Shown here one piece after another: positions 13,708 through 20,641 of a DNA stretch of 21,393 nt. Within the stretch, counting starts at the first letter, position 1, and each line of letters starts with the position of its first letter. Origin of the DNA: Parcubacteria group bacterium CG11_big_fil_rev_8_21_14_0_20_39_14 (GTDB lineage: Bacteria > Patescibacteriota > Minisyncoccia > Minisyncoccales > GCA-002787255); the NCBI GenBank assembly GCA_002787255.1, contig PCWD01000041.1, positions 1 to 21,393 on the forward strand, read 5' to 3'. The notes beneath the pieces are model-generated. The model searched no databases. It had not been told where the DNA came from and saw only the letters and a list, made by a program, of their open reading frames with translations. The position numbers and the translations under genes are program-made.

Positions 13708-14499
13708 TCAAGTCCAAATCTTGGCTTTTTTATCTAACATCCAAGTATGTTCTTTGATATAGTCAAAACCCCTATAAGGTCTTCCCGGCAGATGCCTAAT
13801 CGCCCACAAATACCACATTGCATAACCTGGCGCCGTAACTTGGGGATGATCAACTTGATTTAAAATTTTTATTGCATCGTTATTTTCAACTTTTAAAACT
13901 TTGTCTCCCAATTGGCAAAAACCATAACCCTCTTTTGGCAAAAATTTATAGAAATAAATTTCCGGCTGCAGATGATGATGGGGGGGATAGCTTGACCAAC
14001 GGCCAGGCAAAGTGATAACCTCGCCGACAACCAAATTACTTTTAGGGTGATTGGTGTGGTCAAAAACGGTTTTTATCAGGCGGAAAGCGGCATCCTGCAT
14101 CAATCCTTTGCCGCGCCTCTCAATTTTAATTTTATTTTGAGGCCAGAACAAAGGTTCAAACTTTTTTGGGTTTTTTGCCCTTATTTCAATCACTTCGGTT
14201 GATTTGTGAATCTTCGCTTTGTAATGATAGCCACTTGAAATTGACCAGCAGACAGGTTTCTCATTAAAAACATCTCTCCTCTCGCCAGAGAAAAATTGAC
14301 CATTAACTTCAATCCCCATCTCCCCCTTCAACAGCAGATAACAAACTTCCTCTCCCCTTAAAGTTTCTTCGTATTTTTCTCCTGTTCCGAGAATCGCAGC
14401 CCCCAAGCTTATTTTTAAATTATCTTTATCCGTAATTTGGGTAAGGGAGTTATAACCTCGCTTCAAACCTCTTCTAAATTTTGTAATATGAATCGCCAT
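13708..14499 (-). CDS. iolB: 5-deoxy-glucuronate isomerase
   Basis: IolB (KduI/IolB double-cupin family) converts 5-deoxy-D-glucuronate to 2-deoxy-5-keto-D-gluconate, the step after IolD. The 263-residue protein is of normal length. The C-terminal cupin has the metal-binding YPPHHHLQPEIYFYKF (about 166-181), then a distal His in QVDHPQVTAPGYAMWYLW. The N-terminal half keeps RGEEVCYLLLKGE. The gene begins 5 nt after the stop of the IolE-like gene, so the two are surely co-transcribed. Confidence 0.93.
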   Translation of the reverse strand: MAIHITKFRRGLKRGYNSLTQITDKDNLKISLGAAILGTGEKYEETLRGEEVCYLLLKGEMGIEVNGQFFSGERRDVFNEKPVCWSISSGYHYKAKIHKSTEVIEIRAKNPKKFEPLFWPQNKIKIERRGKGLMQDAAFRLIKTVFDHTNHPKSNLVVGEVITLPGRWSSYPPHHHLQPEIYFYKFLPKEGYGFCQLGDKVLKVENNDAIKILNQVDHPQVTAPGYAMWYLWAIRHLPGRPYRGFDYIKEHTWMLDKKAKIWT

Positions 14500-14504
14500 T
14501 TATT

Positions 14505-15392
14505 TTAAAAATTTTTAAAATATCCAATGGATTCTTTTGCGGCAAAAATTGGATTTTTAAAATAAGTGTAAAGCTCAACCGTATACCAGCCATTATAGCC
14601 GATTTCATTAAAGGCCTGAAAAATCTTTTTAAGCGGCATTTTCCCTTGCCCAAGAATTAAATGATAATGAACCGGCCTCCCCCTGTCATCAAAACCAATA
14701 TCTTCTATATGAACCGTATGGATATATTTTTTAAGTTTTTTGATTTCCGCTGGAACGTTTTCATCGCAAACAAAAGAATGGCCAATATCAAAATTCAAGC
14801 CAAAATTAGGCGAATTAATTTCTTTGCAAATAGCCAAAGCTTCTTTAGCGCTACCTACTAAAAGAGCTGGCTCATATTCTATGTTAAGCCGGACACCATT
14901 TTTCCCGGCATAAACAACCGCCTCTCGCAAAGATTCAACCATATTTTTCCAAGCCAGCTCCCTCGTCCCCCGCAACGGTTGATATCCCGAACAAGTGCTA
15001 ATATCTTTAACCCCTAATTTTACAGCTAAATCAATTACTTTTTTTGTATATTCTATTCTTTTTTGCCGGAATTCTTTTTCATAATCGCAAAAACAAGGAC
15101 CAAATTTCTGCCCCGGCGGTCCGCCGCCCTTTGGAACTTTTTTTGACCAATCTTTTTCCATCCAATATCGCGAACATGTAAAAGCATTGATATCGGAAAT
15201 GGCTATATTCCTCTTCTCCAAAGTATTTTTAATTTCTTTTATTTCTTTTTCAGTAATTGAAAAAGGCCAAAGTAAGGGATGATCGGCCAAAATCTCTACG
15301 CCCCGATAACCGACATCGGCAATTTTATTTATTGCCTGAACTAAATTATATTTTCCGCTGGTAAAAGCATTAGTACTAAAAGCAAGTTTCAT
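14505..15392 (-). CDS. Xylose-isomerase-like TIM-barrel protein, candidate inosose dehydratase (IolE-like)
   Basis: The 295-residue protein belongs to the AP-endonuclease/xylose-isomerase TIM-barrel family of sugar isomerases, epimerases and IolE dehydratases. Likely metal ligands are Glu in NIEYEPALL, Asp-His in FDIGHSF, His in VHIEDIG and Glu in YTVELYTY. Length equals that of IolE. Next to iolB and iolD, the best guess is dehydration of 2-keto-myo-inositol to the diketone IolD uses. An isomerase (IolI-like), IolH or an IolO-like epimerase is also possible, so I give no symbol. It starts 3 nt after the stop of the dehydrogenase remnant, which was probably once an intact, translationally coupled gene. 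A GC-rich mini-palindrome encodes GGGPPG. Confidence 0.8.
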   Translation of the reverse strand: MKLAFSTNAFTSGKYNLVQAINKIADVGYRGVEILADHPLLWPFSITEKEIKEIKNTLEKRNIAISDINAFTCSRYWMEKDWSKKVPKGGGPPGQKFGPCFCDYEKEFRQKRIEYTKKVIDLAVKLGVKDISTCSGYQPLRGTRELAWKNMVESLREAVVYAGKNGVRLNIEYEPALLVGSAKEALAICKEINSPNFGLNFDIGHSFVCDENVPAEIKKLKKYIHTVHIEDIGFDDRGRPVHYHLILGQGKMPLKKIFQAFNEIGYNGWYTVELYTYFKNPIFAAKESIGYFKNF

Positions 15393-15395
15393 AAT

Positions 15396-15509
15396 TTAGG
15401 GGTAAACAATGATTTCTATTGCCTCTCCTTTTCCCATTAAATCAATTCCTTTGTGAATTTCATCTAAAGGAATTCTGTGGGTAATAAGTTCCTTTGCCCA
15501 ATAAAAGTA
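15396..15509 (-). pseudogene. 3' fragment of a second zinc-dependent dehydrogenase
   Basis: In the frame ending at TAA 15396-15398 the minus strand encodes ELITHRIPLDEIHKG and then a segment ending GKGEAIEIIVYP. Over 30 residues 24 match the C-terminus of the intact dehydrogenase at 17108-18196. The homology stops near 15500, where the frame meets the TGA of the restriction gene. It is not an exact copy, so it comes either from an older paralogue or from an ancient duplication. It places a former dehydrogenase gene directly before the IolE-like gene. Confidence 0.88.
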
Positions 15510-16214
15510 TCAGATTATCCTTTTTCTGTGCACAAAACACAGATCTAATTTGTCTGGGGGTACCCTAAATGCTGTCCCATGATCGTGAACTCTTCCATTG
15601 AGATACTGTCCTATTCTAATATCAACGAAAATAACTCCCTGTTTTAGAAGTTTTAGAAAATTATCAAAACTAAAACCACTCAACAGCCAGGCTTCATTAA
15701 ACAAAAATTCTTCATTAGTACCTTTTCCTTTTGCTTCCGCTTTTACATAGAGTAACTTTGGAAGTTTTCTCTCAAAAGATTTCTTTAAAGTTTCTTTATC
15801 CCAATAACCTAAAATTTCATTTTTAGAGGTTATAAGATTAACCCTTTTATTTTTAATTGCAATTTTAAAAGCTGGCTTACCTTGCAATCTATTAAAATCT
15901 TTAGCATTTACTGTAGTGTGTAATTCTTTTCTTTTGTTTTTAACTGAAGGATATCCATATTTTTGTAATAAAACAGAATTTGCTTTCTTAGGGAGAGGCG
16001 ACTTTGTAAATAGAGTGAGCATGCTTGAAACATTCCTTCGGGCTGATTTTAACTCAATAGCAGTAGCATTTGGACCCGGGATGTTATTTTCTTTTATACC
16101 TAAAAGATCTTCTAAGGTTTTTCCTATTCCAGTATTGCCTGCTCGATGGGTTCTAACATAACCCATCTTTTTTATTGCTTTTAACTTTTTGGCAATATCT
16201 TGATAACCTTTCAT
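15510..16214 (-). CDS. MvaI/BcnI-family type II restriction endonuclease
   Basis: The product resembles the MvaI/BcnI nucleases, monomeric enzymes that cut CC-N-GG-type sites. The diagnostic N-terminal block reads GNTGIGKTLEDLLGIKEN, followed after NNIPGPNATA by IELKSAR, which supplies the Glu-X-Lys of the active site. I start at the ATG at 16212-16214, which overlaps the methyltransferase stop as ATGA; the frame also extends three codons to a TTG. That gives 234 residues, close to family size. CCWGG and CCSGG both occur in this window, so target avoidance gives no help. Target specificity cannot be read from sequence. Confidence 0.85.
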   Translation of the reverse strand: MKGYQDIAKKLKAIKKMGYVRTHRAGNTGIGKTLEDLLGIKENNIPGPNATAIELKSARRNVSSMLTLFTKSPLPKKANSVLLQKYGYPSVKNKRKELHTTVNAKDFNRLQGKPAFKIAIKNKRVNLITSKNEILGYWDKETLKKSFERKLPKLLYVKAEAKGKGTNEEFLFNEAWLLSGFSFDNFLKLLKQGVIFVDIRIGQYLNGRVHDHGTAFRVPPDKLDLCFVHRKRII

Positions 16215-17089
16215 GGTTTCCAAAAATCAAGTATGTATTCAAAAGTCGTACTAAGAGTAATATAATTGCTCGGCCAACCATAAATACCTACTCTATTTAC
16301 CAACTTTCTTTTGTCCCAAATAATTATATTTCTAAACTCATAGCCTACTTTTTCCATTGCCTCAATTATATAGCTATGAGTAGAATATCTCCGGTTATTT
16401 TCCCATAAATCATTGATATTAATGATGCAATGTGCCCTCGGTTTTAAAAGCGGCAATATGCCTTTATAAATTTCTGTAAGAGCCTCTATGTATTCTTGTA
16501 GCTTCATTATTCCTAAATCTCTTGGATTATTTGAATATTGCTGAACTTTGAGATAATGTTCATTTTTGCGGAGGTCTCCGCGAATGCTTTTATTTAACCT
16601 TTGATGATTAAGCATGTTAGCATAGGGAGGGGAAGTTACGCTTAAAGCGACTGTTTCTTTCTCAAGATATTTGGGAATATTAATAGCGTCGTCACAAACT
16701 ACGATTTGCTTTGTTTCTACGCTAAAGTTTAATTTAGGTTGAGCCAATCTTTTTTTAGAGTAATCAGTATATTTTTTATTAAGGTCAAACCCAACTGCAT
16801 TCCTATCTGAATCTAGGGCTGCAACAAGAGTAGTCCCGATACCTAAAAAGGGATCTAATACTAGTTCTCCCTTATGGGTAAATAATTCAATGCATTTTTT
16901 AGGTAAAGCGATTGGGAATACCGCCGGATGAATATTTTTATCCCTGACATCTCTTTTTTCATAGAAAAACTCCCAAATAGCCACTTGGTTCCTAACCCAC
17001 TCTTTGGCTTCTAAGCAATTTATATGCTTTTCAGGACAATTGCAGGTTTTTTTATAGCCTATTTCTAATTTTTTAAAAGTGTTGGGCAT
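16211..17089 (-). CDS. DNA methyltransferase of the restriction-modification pair (likely N4-cytosine)
   Basis: The 292-residue enzyme has the AdoMet-binding motif LDPFLGIGTTLVAA (about 77-90) and the catalytic SVTSPPYAN (about 150-158). TSPPY is typical of N4-cytosine methyltransferases, the class that protects MvaI and BcnI sites. A Cys/His cluster at the N-terminus (CNCPEKHINCLEAKEW) could bind zinc. It overlaps the nuclease gene by 4 bp and precedes it, so modification is made first. It starts 18 nt after the dehydrogenase stop, without an obvious Shine-Dalgarno. Confidence 0.88.
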   Translation of the reverse strand: MPNTFKKLEIGYKKTCNCPEKHINCLEAKEWVRNQVAIWEFFYEKRDVRDKNIHPAVFPIALPKKCIELFTHKGELVLDPFLGIGTTLVAALDSDRNAVGFDLNKKYTDYSKKRLAQPKLNFSVETKQIVVCDDAINIPKYLEKETVALSVTSPPYANMLNHQRLNKSIRGDLRKNEHYLKVQQYSNNPRDLGIMKLQEYIEALTEIYKGILPLLKPRAHCIININDLWENNRRYSTHSYIIEAMEKVGYEFRNIIIWDKRKLVNRVGIYGWPSNYITLSTTFEYILDFWKP

Positions 17090-17107
17090 AAGTGATTTTC
17101 TATGATT

Positions 17108-18196
17108 TTATTTTGGATAAACAACGCTTTCTATTGCTTCTCCTTTTCTCATCAATTCCATTCCTTTATGAATCTCGTCTAACTTAATTCTATGGGTAAT
17201 AAGCTTTTTAAGATTAATGTCCGACCTTGTTAAAATATTAATCGTCTGGTCAGCGCTTCGAGTAGTCGCATAAGAACCAATAATCTGGAGCTCTTTCTGG
17301 GTAACCTTGGTAAAACTGACTTTGTCGGCAAAGGCATTAATATTCTGCTCGCCAAAAGTGGAAATTTTCCCGCCAGGTTTTACTAAATCCATTGCTTGTT
17401 TAATTACTTCGGGAATGCCGCAAGCATCAACAGCCACATCAACTCCAAAAAACCCGTTTTTAAAAGTGTTTAATTTTATAATTTCCAGCAAGTTCTCTCT
17501 TTCTGGACTAATTATCACATCGGCTTTAAGCTTTTTGGCAAATTTTCTGCGGAACTCGCTTGGCTCGGAAACAAAAATTTTACTTGCTCCAGACAACCTT
17601 GCTAGCTCAATAAAATAACAGCCCATTGGCCCTGCCCCAAAAATCAAAACTGAATCTCCCAATTTAAAATTTAGTTTTGACCAGGCGTGGGTGGCGCAGG
17701 TTAACGGCTCAAAAAATATCGCCTTTTCTATATCCAAATCTTTAGGAATTGCAAAAAGTTGCTTTGCCGGCGCTACATTATATTCGGCAAAACCGCCATC
17801 GCAAAATATTCCCAAAGTCGTCATATCGCGGCAAAGCGAAGCCATATCATTTCGGCAGAAATAGCACATCCCGCATTTTATATTTGGGTCAACCACTACT
17901 CTATCTCCAACTTTTACATTCTTAACTCTTGAACCAATCTCCGTTACTTCTCCGACATATTCATGACCTAAAACTATTCCGGGAGTCGCATCGTGTCCCG
18001 GCGGAACATTCAAGATATGAAGGTCTGTCCCGCAAATGCTGGCAACCAAAACTTTTAACTTTACCTGCTCATCCTTGCCGACAAACACAAATTCTCCCTT
18101 TTTGTATTTTTTGGGAAATTTTCTATCTTCTAATTTTGGTTCGAGAATATCCTTTAAAGTTAATATTCCCTTTCCTTCGAAAATTGCCGCTTTCAC
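17108..18196 (-). CDS. Zinc-dependent medium-chain dehydrogenase, candidate inositol/polyol dehydrogenase
   Basis: The 362-residue protein is a medium-chain dehydrogenase/reductase like threonine or sorbitol dehydrogenase, oxidising a secondary alcohol with NAD(P)+. It shows catalytic-zinc residues in SICGTDLH and GHEYVGE, a structural-zinc Cys set in CGMCYFCRNDMASLC, and the Rossmann motif GAGPMG (about 187-192). The N-terminal strand region has an extra segment (about 22-47). Position at the head of the inositol block suggests it makes the inosose; the usual IolG is of another family, so this is inference. The present start is GTG at 18194-18196. The original ATGAAAGCGGCA was split by the element at 18196-18480, and the GTG joins the last G of the element to the duplicated target. 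Confidence 0.88.
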   Translation of the reverse strand: MKAAIFEGKGILTLKDILEPKLEDRKFPKKYKKGEFVFVGKDEQVKLKVLVASICGTDLHILNVPPGHDATPGIVLGHEYVGEVTEIGSRVKNVKVGDRVVVDPNIKCGMCYFCRNDMASLCRDMTTLGIFCDGGFAEYNVAPAKQLFAIPKDLDIEKAIFFEPLTCATHAWSKLNFKLGDSVLIFGAGPMGCYFIELARLSGASKIFVSEPSEFRRKFAKKLKADVIISPERENLLEIIKLNTFKNGFFGVDVAVDACGIPEVIKQAMDLVKPGGKISTFGEQNINAFADKVSFTKVTQKELQIIGSYATTRSADQTINILTRSDINLKKLITHRIKLDEIHKGMELMRKGEAIESVVYPK

Positions 18197-18480
18197 CCCG
18201 TTAGAAACCCTGCGCGAAAAAGAATTTTAATCTGTTTCTGAAGTATCTTCTACCCATTCCAGATTTAAGATACTTTTCTCGCGCTCAAGCATCTTCTTTA
18301 TTTAAACTTATTTCACAATAAATAAGCTTCCAGGGAACCCCGTATTTTGTTGACCTGTTTTCGCCTAAATTGTGGCTTAAAATTCTTTTTCGCAAATCTC
18401 TTGTCGAGCCCATATACCACTTATCAGTCTTTTTGCTTAATAATAAATATACATACCATTTAGTCAGGTTTCTAACGGGG
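18196..18480. mobile_element. 285-bp element with 14-bp terminal inverted repeats carrying a GIY-YIG gene
   Basis: The ends CCCCGTTAGAAACC (18196-18209) and GGTTTCTAACGGGG (18467-18480) are perfect inverted repeats. The direct repeat TTCA (18192-18195 and 18481-18484) is a 4-bp target duplication. Removing the element and one TTCA joins the minus strand as ATGAAAGCGGCAATTTTC, the expected M-K-A-A-I-F start of the dehydrogenase. The only gene inside is a GIY-YIG nuclease. The same end sequence bounds the 29-bp palindrome at 241-269. Confidence 0.85.
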
Positions 18481-18485
18481 TTCAT
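18201..18485 (-). pseudogene. UPF0213-type GIY-YIG nuclease with an in-frame TGA
   Basis: The first 66 codons encode MNPVRN, from the terminal repeat, then a single-domain GIY-YIG nuclease: KWYVYLLLS (GIY strand), KWYMGSTRDLRKRI (YIG strand plus catalytic Arg) and KYGVPWKLIYCE (catalytic Glu region). A TGA at 18285-18287 follows NKEDA, but the same frame continues AREKYLKSGMGRRYFRNRLK, the normal end of the family, and stops at a TAA inside the right terminal repeat. The gene is therefore broken by one nonsense codon (other genes here use TGA as stop) or read through. Its ATG belongs to the target gene, so it borrows host initiation. Confidence 0.82.
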
Positions 18486-18576
18486 ACTTCTTTAATTTTT
18501 ACTCTTTTTTAAATTGTTATCAAGTTCTTACAATAAAGATGCTGAAGATACTGCGTAATTAAATTTTGAAAGCGAG

Positions 18577-18648
18577 ATAGAATTCAATTTTATTAAAATT
18601 TATTAAAATTCAATTTTTTTATTGAAATTCAATTTTATTGAATTCTAT
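18577..18648. repeat. AT-rich direct and inverted repeat block
   Basis: AATTCAATTTT recurs at 18581, 18607 and 18626, and outer arms ATAGAATTCAAT (18577-18588) and ATTGAATTCTAT (18637-18648) are perfectly inverted. The block is almost pure A/T. A role as an unwinding or binding site is possible, but there is no DnaA-box evidence. Confidence 0.55.
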
Positions 18649-18752
18649 TTTTGAGCGAGGCTCTCATTACATATTCATTACATACTATCTTCATTTTTTT
18701 AAGCTGGCCGTCCAAGATTTAAAAAGATTTAATAATTTATTTAAATTTATTT

Positions 18753-18788
18753 TTTTACAAATGGATGCGATCGCATCCATTTGTAAAA
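18753..18788. repeat. 36-bp perfect palindrome without a loop
   Basis: Arms of 18 bp, TTTTACAAATGGATGCGA and its complement, meet at a central GCGATCGC. Such loop-free dyads can be protein-binding sites or palindromic insertions. It lies about 270 nt upstream of the dehydrogenase-side gene block and 360 nt before the hutI remnant. Confidence 0.75.
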
Positions 18789-18919
18789 TTTAATTTTGAG
18801 GTTTGAAATTTGGATTTTGGTTTTTTGAAAACTTGTTAAGTCTCTGTATAAAATGAGATACGGGGGGAACACCCCTAATGTATCAAGAGCGAGAAAATGA
18901 AGAGCGAGAAAATTGGGAC

Positions 18920-18945
18920 GAAAATTGGAACGTGCGCCATTTTTG
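18920..18945. repeat. Dispersed 26-bp repeat, copy 2
   Basis: Matches 1133-1158 at 23 of 26 positions, in the same strand orientation, 17.8 kb away. The following bases diverge. Confidence 0.65.
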
Positions 18946-18995
18946 AAAGGTTGGGAAACACGCAAGTCAGATTGCTGCCTTGTCCCGTCATGCTT

Positions 18996-19094
18996 GCCCC
19001 GTATAGCTCCCGTGGTGATTATACGGGGCTTGTTTGTGCCCCGTAGGGTACTTGCTGCGTCCCGCAGTGAGAGCTTTCGGGCTCTGGTGCGGGA
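18996..19094. repeat. Pair of GC-rich hairpins
   Basis: The first hairpin is GCCCCGTATA/TATACGGGGC (18996-19005 and 19020-19029). The second is nested: TCCCGCA/TGCGGGA outside (19060-19066, 19088-19094) and AGAGC/GCTCT inside (19070-19074, 19081-19085). Their GC content contrasts with the AT-rich surroundings. They border the truncated hutI on its 5' side. Confidence 0.6.
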
Positions 19095-19145
19095 TTTGCC
19101 CTCTGCCAGATAGCGGATGGTAGCGGAGGTTTTTGTTTTAGTGGA

Positions 19146-20114
19146 ATGTATCTGCTGAAGCCGAGTTTTGGCGAGGCAAATGGCGGAGGGATTTTATCAA
19201 CAGTCAGAAAGACAAGAGAAGCTTTGGATAACGATTGGAAAGGACTTAAAGAAGATTGCCTTAAAAGATTAAAAACGGCGCTGTCCTTGGGGACAACGAC
19301 AATGGAGATTAAAAGCGGATATGGTTTGGATTTAAAATCGGAGCTGGCAATGCTTGAGATGGTTAAAGAATTGCAAAAATCTCAGCCGGTTGATTTGATT
19401 CCAACTTTGCTTGGCGCCCATACGATTCCGCCGGAATACAAAGAAAAAAGAAGAGGTTATGTTGAGCTGGTTTTTCGGATGATAGAAACTGCCAAAAAGA
19501 AAAAACTGGCAGAATTTTGCGATGTTTTCTGCGAGGATAAAGCTTTTGCTTTGGAAGAGGCAAGAGAAATTCTAAAAAAAGCCAAAAAAGCAGGGTTAAA
19601 GCTGAAACTGCACGCCAGCCAGTTTAATGATTTGGGGGCAATGGAATTGGGAATAGAGCTTGGCGCAACCTCGATTGACCATTTGGAAAAGATTTCCGAT
19701 AGAGGGATAAGGGAGATGGCTCGCTCAAAAACTATCGGCATTTTGCTGCCTGGCTGCGAATTTCATCTCGGAACGAAAAATTACGCTCCGGCAAGAAAAA
19801 TAATTGAAGCCGGCGCGCCGGTTGCCCTTGCCACTGATTTCAATCCTGGAAGTTCGCCGATTCTCTCAATTCCTGTAATTTCGGGGCTTGCTTGTCGTGA
19901 GTTGAAAATGACGCCGGAAGAAGTTATTTCTGCTGTCACAATCAACGCCGCCCACGCGATATCGCGGGCAAAAGAAATCGGAAGTCTGGAAGCGGGCAAA
20001 AAAGCTGATATTTTGATTTTGGATATTAAGGATTATAAGGAGCTGCCGTATTGGTTTGGCGCAAACTCAGTTTGTCATACAATAAAAAACGGGAAAGTTA
20101 TTGTGAGTTGCTAA
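19146..20114 (+). pseudogene. hutI: Imidazolonepropionase (HutI), N-terminally truncated
   Basis: Imidazolonepropionase opens the imidazolone ring in histidine breakdown. The 322 codons match family residues from about 90 to the end: NGGGILSTVRKTRE, KSGYGLD, HTIPPE, LHASQFND (metal His), DHLE, ATDFNPGSSP (metal Asp) and the C-terminal EAGKKADILILD. The family is about 400-420 residues. The N-terminal strands and the HTH motif with two metal-binding His are missing, and the open frame upstream of 19146 does not resemble them. The ATG has no well-placed Shine-Dalgarno. An inactive remnant is most likely. It is the only hut gene seen here, and its 5' break falls next to GC-rich palindromes. A proper terminator follows. 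Confidence 0.8.
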
Positions 20115-20167
20115 AGAGATTTATGATAATCCAGTATTCATTAATGGCATAAGGTTATTTTTAAAGC

Positions 20168-20195
20168 AAAAACCCCTGATTTTATCAGGGTTTTT
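20168..20195 (+). terminator. Intrinsic terminator after hutI
   Basis: CCCTGAT (20174-20180) and ATCAGGG (20184-20190) form a 7-bp stem with a TTT loop, preceded by A residues and followed by five T. Confidence 0.8.
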
Positions 20196-20209
20196 AATTT
20201 TGCTTAATT

Positions 20210-20244
20210 TGTTGTATCGGAAACTGAAAGTTTCCGATACAACA
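20210..20244. repeat. 35-bp near-perfect palindrome with GAA loop
   Basis: Arms of 16 bp, TGTTGTATCGGAAACT and its complement, enclose GAA. It follows the hutI terminator directly. No flanking duplication is visible. Confidence 0.75.
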
Positions 20245-20410
20245 CAGGAGGAATCGGGTCGGGAGTTCAGCCCTCGCCGAAGGCGGGGTCGCGACAAAAA
20301 ACGGGGTAAATCGTCTAATGTGGTGTTTGTTGGACGATGTCAGAACTTTCTTTGAACAAAATCCAGACGCCGACTGAAGCAAAATTGTTTCGTAATTTTG
20401 CTTACGGCTC

Positions 20411-20508
20411 GCGGGCCCCGAAGTACAAATGCTTCGCATTTGGCTACGGGGTAAACAAAAATTTTTGCTCGCCCCGTAGCAAGCCGGGGGCTTTGCTATG
20501 GGGCCCGC
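20411..20508. repeat. Nested GC-rich palindrome
   Basis: Outer arms GCGGGCCCC (20411-20419) and GGGGCCCGC (20500-20508) enclose CAAATGC/GCATTTG and GCTACGGGG/CCCCGTAGC (20443-20451, 20472-20480). The CCCCGTA motif also occurs in the hairpins before hutI. Confidence 0.65.
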
Positions 20509-20553
20509 TCGCCAAAATTTTTTGTGCCGCCTTTTCAATTCTTAAATTTTATT

Positions 20554-20641
20554 CATATAACGTCCTGCGGATAAAAGAAGTTGCCGAAGGCAATTTGGGC
20601 GAAGGTACGTCGCACCATAGCCTTTTATCCGCTGTTATATG
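20554..20641. repeat. Long folded inverted repeat, attC-like in outline
   Basis: Outer boxes CATATAAC (20554-20561) and GTTATATG (20634-20641) surround inner boxes GCGGATAAAAG (20567-20577) and CTTTTATCCGC (20622-20632), with a structured 44-nt centre. This R/L-box arrangement recalls integron attC sites. The spacers between boxes are 5 nt and 1 nt, however, whereas attC spacers are nearly equal, and no integrase is in the window. Confidence 0.5.

Larger units (their letters stand above)
18486..19145. other. Noncoding repeat-rich region before the hutI remnant
   Basis: No credible gene. It contains an AT-rich repeat block, a 36-bp palindrome, a tandem repeat of AGAGCGAGAAAAT (18886-18915), the second copy of the 26-bp repeat (18920-18945), a hairpin GATAC...GTATC (18857-18884) and two GC-rich hairpins. 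Small open frames here have no recognisable domains. Confidence 0.7.

Noticed and set aside
15510..16223. TTG at 16221-16223 as the nuclease start
   Set aside because: The ATG at 16212-16214 overlaps the methyltransferase stop as ATGA, a common coupled arrangement, and lies closer to the GGA box.
18285..18287. TGA read as an amino acid (alternative code)
   Set aside because: The deoxyribosyltransferase, iolB, restriction and methyltransferase genes all end naturally at TGA, so reassignment is unlikely.
18886..18915. Possible CRISPR or tandem array
   Set aside because: Only two 15-bp units lie head to tail with no spacers.
18747..18965. 72-codon minus-strand open frame
   Set aside because: It crosses the 36-bp palindrome and the tandem AGAGCGAG repeat and has no recognisable feature.
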